Shown in pieces: positions 7,061-9,432 of a DNA stretch of 9,432 nucleotides; the first letter of the stretch is position 1; every line of letters begins with the position of its first letter. This DNA comes from JAKBCQ01 sp021807585 (GTDB taxonomy: Bacteria; Planctomycetota; Planctomycetia; Isosphaerales; Isosphaeraceae): NCBI GenBank assembly GCA_027325115.1, contig DAHWFG010000241.1:1-9432 (forward strand), read 5' to 3'. A program made the position numbers and the translations under genes. The notes beneath the pieces were generated by a model that was not told the origin of the DNA, ran no database searches, and saw only the letters and a list, made by a program, of their open reading frames with translations.

Positions 7061-9223
7061 ATGTCGATACAAGCCGTATTCAGAACAATCGGTCGCTCGG
7101 CGATCGTTTATGCGGTTGCGGGAGTGGGGATCGTCGCTTTCGGTTTGATCGCCGAAGCGAACACCCCCGAGCGGTATTCCAAGACCGCGGCGTTCGTCTC
7201 GTCGTTACAGAATCGCGACGGGGGCTTTTCGGCGCGGCCGGGCGATCCTTCAACTTTGGGGGCGACGTCGTCGGCGCTCCGAAGCCTGCGACATATCGGC
7301 GGATCGGTGCGGGATGTTTCGGGGGCGATTGATTACGTGAAATCGTGCCGTGACGCGGCGACGGGAGGATTCGCTCCCAGGCCCGGCGGCGCCGCCGACG
7401 TTCGGTCGACCGCGGTCGGGCTGATGGCCGCGGTCGAGCTTTTGATCGCCGACGAATCGTTGCGCAAAAGCGTGATTGATTACCTGGATAAAAACGTAAA
7501 AACATTTGAGGACGTTCGAATCGCGGTCGCGGGACTCGAATCGGCGAAGGCGGTATCGCCGCGGTTCGCCGAATGGATCGCGGTCGTCGAGGCGGGCCGA
7601 AACGCCTCGGGAACGTTCGGCGCCGGGGCGAACCAAGCGCGTGCGACGGGGGGATCGGTCGTCGCTCTGTTACGCATGGGCAAATCCCCCGCGGATCCCG
7701 CTGTGGTGCTCGCGGCGATGCGCTCGGGTCAACGTCCCGACGGCGGTTGGGGGTCGGCGGAAGCCGACGCTTCCGATCTGGAAACGACATATCGCGTGAT
7801 GCGCGCGTTTTACATGCTCAAGGATGCTCCCGACATCGCCGCGTTGCGCCGCTTCATCGATTCGCTCGAGGGAGAAAACGGCGGCTACGCGGTTAAAAAA
7901 GGTGCGCCGGTCGATCAATCGGGTACATATTTCGCGACAATTATTCTTCGCTGGACGCGCGAACTCGAAGGCGAGCCTGCGCTGGTGGAGACCGCGGGGT
8001 TCAAGTCGCTTATCGCGGCGAACGACCTGGCGGGCTGGGAGGGGGATTCGACGATTTGGAAGGCGATGAACGGTTCGATCGTCGGCAAAACGTCGAAGCT
8101 CGATCACAACGATTTTTTGGCGTCGCAAGCGACGTTCGGCGATTTCATCCTCAAGGCGACTTTTCGGCTCAAAGACGGCGCGGGGAATAGCGGAATCATG
8201 TTCCGCTCGCGCCGCCGGGGAGCGCACGAAATGTCGGGATACCAGGCCGATATCGGCCAGAATTACTGGGGATCGCTGTACGACGAATCGAGGCGGAACA
8301 AGACGCTCGTCGCCGCGAGCGAACCGGCGCTCAAGCGGCTTCACAAAACATCGTGGAATCAATATATGATTCGAGCGATCGGCGGCGACGTTCGATTGAC
8401 TTTGAACGGAGTTGAATCGGTTCATTATGTTGAGCAAGACGATTCGATCGCGCGATCGGGATCGCTCGGGCTACAGGTGCACGCGGGAGGTCCGACCGAA
8501 GTTGAATTCAAGGATCTTTATATCCAAAAATTACCGACTCCCGTCGCCGATCGATCAAACGCGCCGGGTTTCCATATTCGAACGCACAAGTTCGGAAATG
8601 AAGAACGCAAGTATGTGATATATGTACCTGAGGGATACGACGCGACCGTTCCGGTTCCCGCGGTGTTGTTTTTGCACGGTTCGGGAGAGCGCGGGAGCGA
8701 CGGAATCATCCCTTCGCAGGTGGGATTGGGTCCGGCGATCGCGGCTCAACCGTCGGCTCATCCGTTTTTGGCGGTATTTCCGCAGGCTCGAAGAACGTGG
8801 GCCGCGGATTCGGACGATTCCCGCGCCGCGCTCGCGGCGCTTGACGACGTCGAGTCGTATTTCGTCGTCGATACGCGGCGGGTCGTTTTGACCGGGCTTT
8901 CGATGGGGGGACGGGGCGCTTGGGAGATCGCCGCGGCGCATCCCGAACGGTTCGCAGCGGTCGTCCCCGTGTGTGGAATCGGCAAACCCGAAGACGCCGG
9001 CAAGCTCAAGGATCTGGCGATCTGGGGTTTCGTGGGGGATGCGGATCGCGATCAAACCGTGCTCAATTTGCGTGCGATGATCGCGGCGCTCCGATCGTCG
9101 TCGTCGGGCGCCGAGGTTCGCGTCACCGAATACCGGGGCGTCGGCCATAACAGTTGGGATCGTGCTTACGGCGATCCCGAGTTGATCCGGTTCATGCTTG
9201 CTCAAAAACGACCGAAACATTGA
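7061..9223 (+). CDS. Exported three-part protein: prenyltransferase-like repeats, DUF1080, alpha/beta-hydrolase
   Basis: A 720-residue protein. Residues 1-33 form a signal peptide or anchor ending in AEA. Residues about 36-308 hold five alpha-alpha repeats of the prenyltransferase/squalene-oxidase type, marked by QNRDGGF (50-56), TGGF (101), SGTFGAG (183), RPDGGWG (225) and ENGGY (272). The zinc ligands of protein prenyltransferases are not apparent, so this is probably a binding scaffold. Residues about 312-492 are a DUF1080 (PF06439, 3-keto-disaccharide hydrolase) domain with GNSGIMFRSR, GYQADIG, YWGSLYDE and a closing LQVHAGGPTEVEFKDLYI. Residues about 503-720 are an alpha/beta-hydrolase of the COG4099/esterase type: oxyanion segment LHGSGERGSDG, nucleophile Ser614 in GLSMGG, probable Asp662 in GDADRD and His696 in GVGHNSW. 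Likely roles are sugar and ester hydrolysis outside the cytoplasm. The frame is continuous across all three parts with even base use, so a sequencing artefact is unlikely. It lies 66 bp after the transglutaminase gene and 25 bp before the next. Confidence 0.88.
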   Translation: MSIQAVFRTIGRSAIVYAVAGVGIVAFGLIAEANTPERYSKTAAFVSSLQNRDGGFSARPGDPSTLGATSSALRSLRHIGGSVRDVSGAIDYVKSCRDAATGGFAPRPGGAADVRSTAVGLMAAVELLIADESLRKSVIDYLDKNVKTFEDVRIAVAGLESAKAVSPRFAEWIAVVEAGRNASGTFGAGANQARATGGSVVALLRMGKSPADPAVVLAAMRSGQRPDGGWGSAEADASDLETTYRVMRAFYMLKDAPDIAALRRFIDSLEGENGGYAVKKGAPVDQSGTYFATIILRWTRELEGEPALVETAGFKSLIAANDLAGWEGDSTIWKAMNGSIVGKTSKLDHNDFLASQATFGDFILKATFRLKDGAGNSGIMFRSRRRGAHEMSGYQADIGQNYWGSLYDESRRNKTLVAASEPALKRLHKTSWNQYMIRAIGGDVRLTLNGVESVHYVEQDDSIARSGSLGLQVHAGGPTEVEFKDLYIQKLPTPVADRSNAPGFHIRTHKFGNEERKYVIYVPEGYDATVPVPAVLFLHGSGERGSDGIIPSQVGLGPAIAAQPSAHPFLAVFPQARRTWAADSDDSRAALAALDDVESYFVVDTRRVVLTGLSMGGRGAWEIAAAHPERFAAVVPVCGIGKPEDAGKLKDLAIWGFVGDADRDQTVLNLRAMIAALRSSSSGAEVRVTEYRGVGHNSWDRAYGDPELIRFMLAQKRPKH

Positions 9224-9234
9224 TGTGATTTATC

Positions 9235-9240
9235 AAAGGA
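9235..9240 (+). promoter_or_regulatory. Ribosome binding site of the truncated last gene
   Basis: AAAGGA ends 8 bases before the ATG at 9249. It is the strongest reason to call a gene on the short stretch that remains. Confidence 0.55.
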
Positions 9241-9248
9241 TACGACCG

Positions 9249-9432
9249 ATGCGTTTTTTGGGAGAAAGAACTCGACTCGTTTTGACGCACGCGGGATTGA
9301 TCGTGGCGGGTTTGGTCGTCGTGGCGGGTTCGCCGGACGGGCTGATCCGCGTGTGCGCGGCGCGGCAGGAGCCCGCCTCGCCGCGCGGCGAAGGAGACCG
9401 ACGCAAGGCCGATTCCGCGGACGACCGCGGCC
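9249..9432 (+). CDS. N-terminus of an exported or membrane protein, cut by the window end
   Basis: Sixty-one codons are visible and the frame is open to the last base. The protein begins MRFLGERTRLVLTH with a basic start, then the hydrophobic run AGLIVAGLVVVAG (about residues 15-27), fitting a signal peptide or membrane anchor. The following part is rich in Arg, Asp, Glu and Ala and looks like a disordered linker. No domain can be recognised from so little. The start is set by AAAGGA at 9235-9240. It follows the three-part protein by 25 bp in the same direction, so it is probably co-transcribed. Confidence 0.65.
   Translation, partial: MRFLGERTRLVLTHAGLIVAGLVVVAGSPDGLIRVCAARQEPASPRGEGDRRKADSADDRG

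Noticed and set aside
9220..9236. TTGAT/ATCAA inverted repeat after the fusion gene
   Set aside because: Arms of 5 bp in a 25-bp gap are too short to support a terminator or operator.

Overview
The window looks like a piece of a GC-rich planctomycete chromosome, most likely from the Isosphaeraceae or a close relative. The evidence is a Pkn-type kinase fused to a beta-propeller, a secreted lipase-like protein with the N-terminal 'LEER' motif typical of planctomycete extracellular proteins, a DUF1080 (3-keto-disaccharide hydrolase) domain, prenyltransferase-like repeats, and dense use of CGATCG. This placement is inference from gene content; no phylogenetic marker is present. All supported genes lie on the + strand. 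I see no tRNA, rRNA, CRISPR array, insertion sequence or recombinase.

Layout. Bases 1-522 hold no convincing intact gene. A short reading frame at 18-182 begins like an amidohydrolase but loses the family pattern at once; a possible promoter and a leader for the kinase follow. 523-3198 encodes a membrane Ser/Thr protein kinase with a C-terminal propeller predicted to lie outside the cytoplasmic membrane. After a 217-bp gap, 3416-5059 encodes an extracellular alpha/beta-hydrolase of lipase type. Then comes a 477-bp gap (5060-5536), the clearest regulatory region in the window. It has an AT-rich perfect inverted repeat (5166-5190) overlapping a plausible promoter.

Downstream of that promoter three genes are closely spaced and probably form one operon of exported proteins. 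They are a transglutaminase-like protein (5537-6994), a large three-part protein that joins prenyltransferase-like repeats, a DUF1080 domain and a COG4099-type alpha/beta-hydrolase (7061-9223), and the start of another exported or membrane protein that runs off the window (9249 onward).

How they may work together: the kinase could sense an envelope or periplasmic ligand, and the rest of the window encodes secreted hydrolases or protein-modifying enzymes, perhaps for polysaccharide or ester breakdown. No sequence evidence directly links the kinase to the downstream operon. The most unusual item is the triple-domain protein, a combination I do not recognise as a described enzyme.
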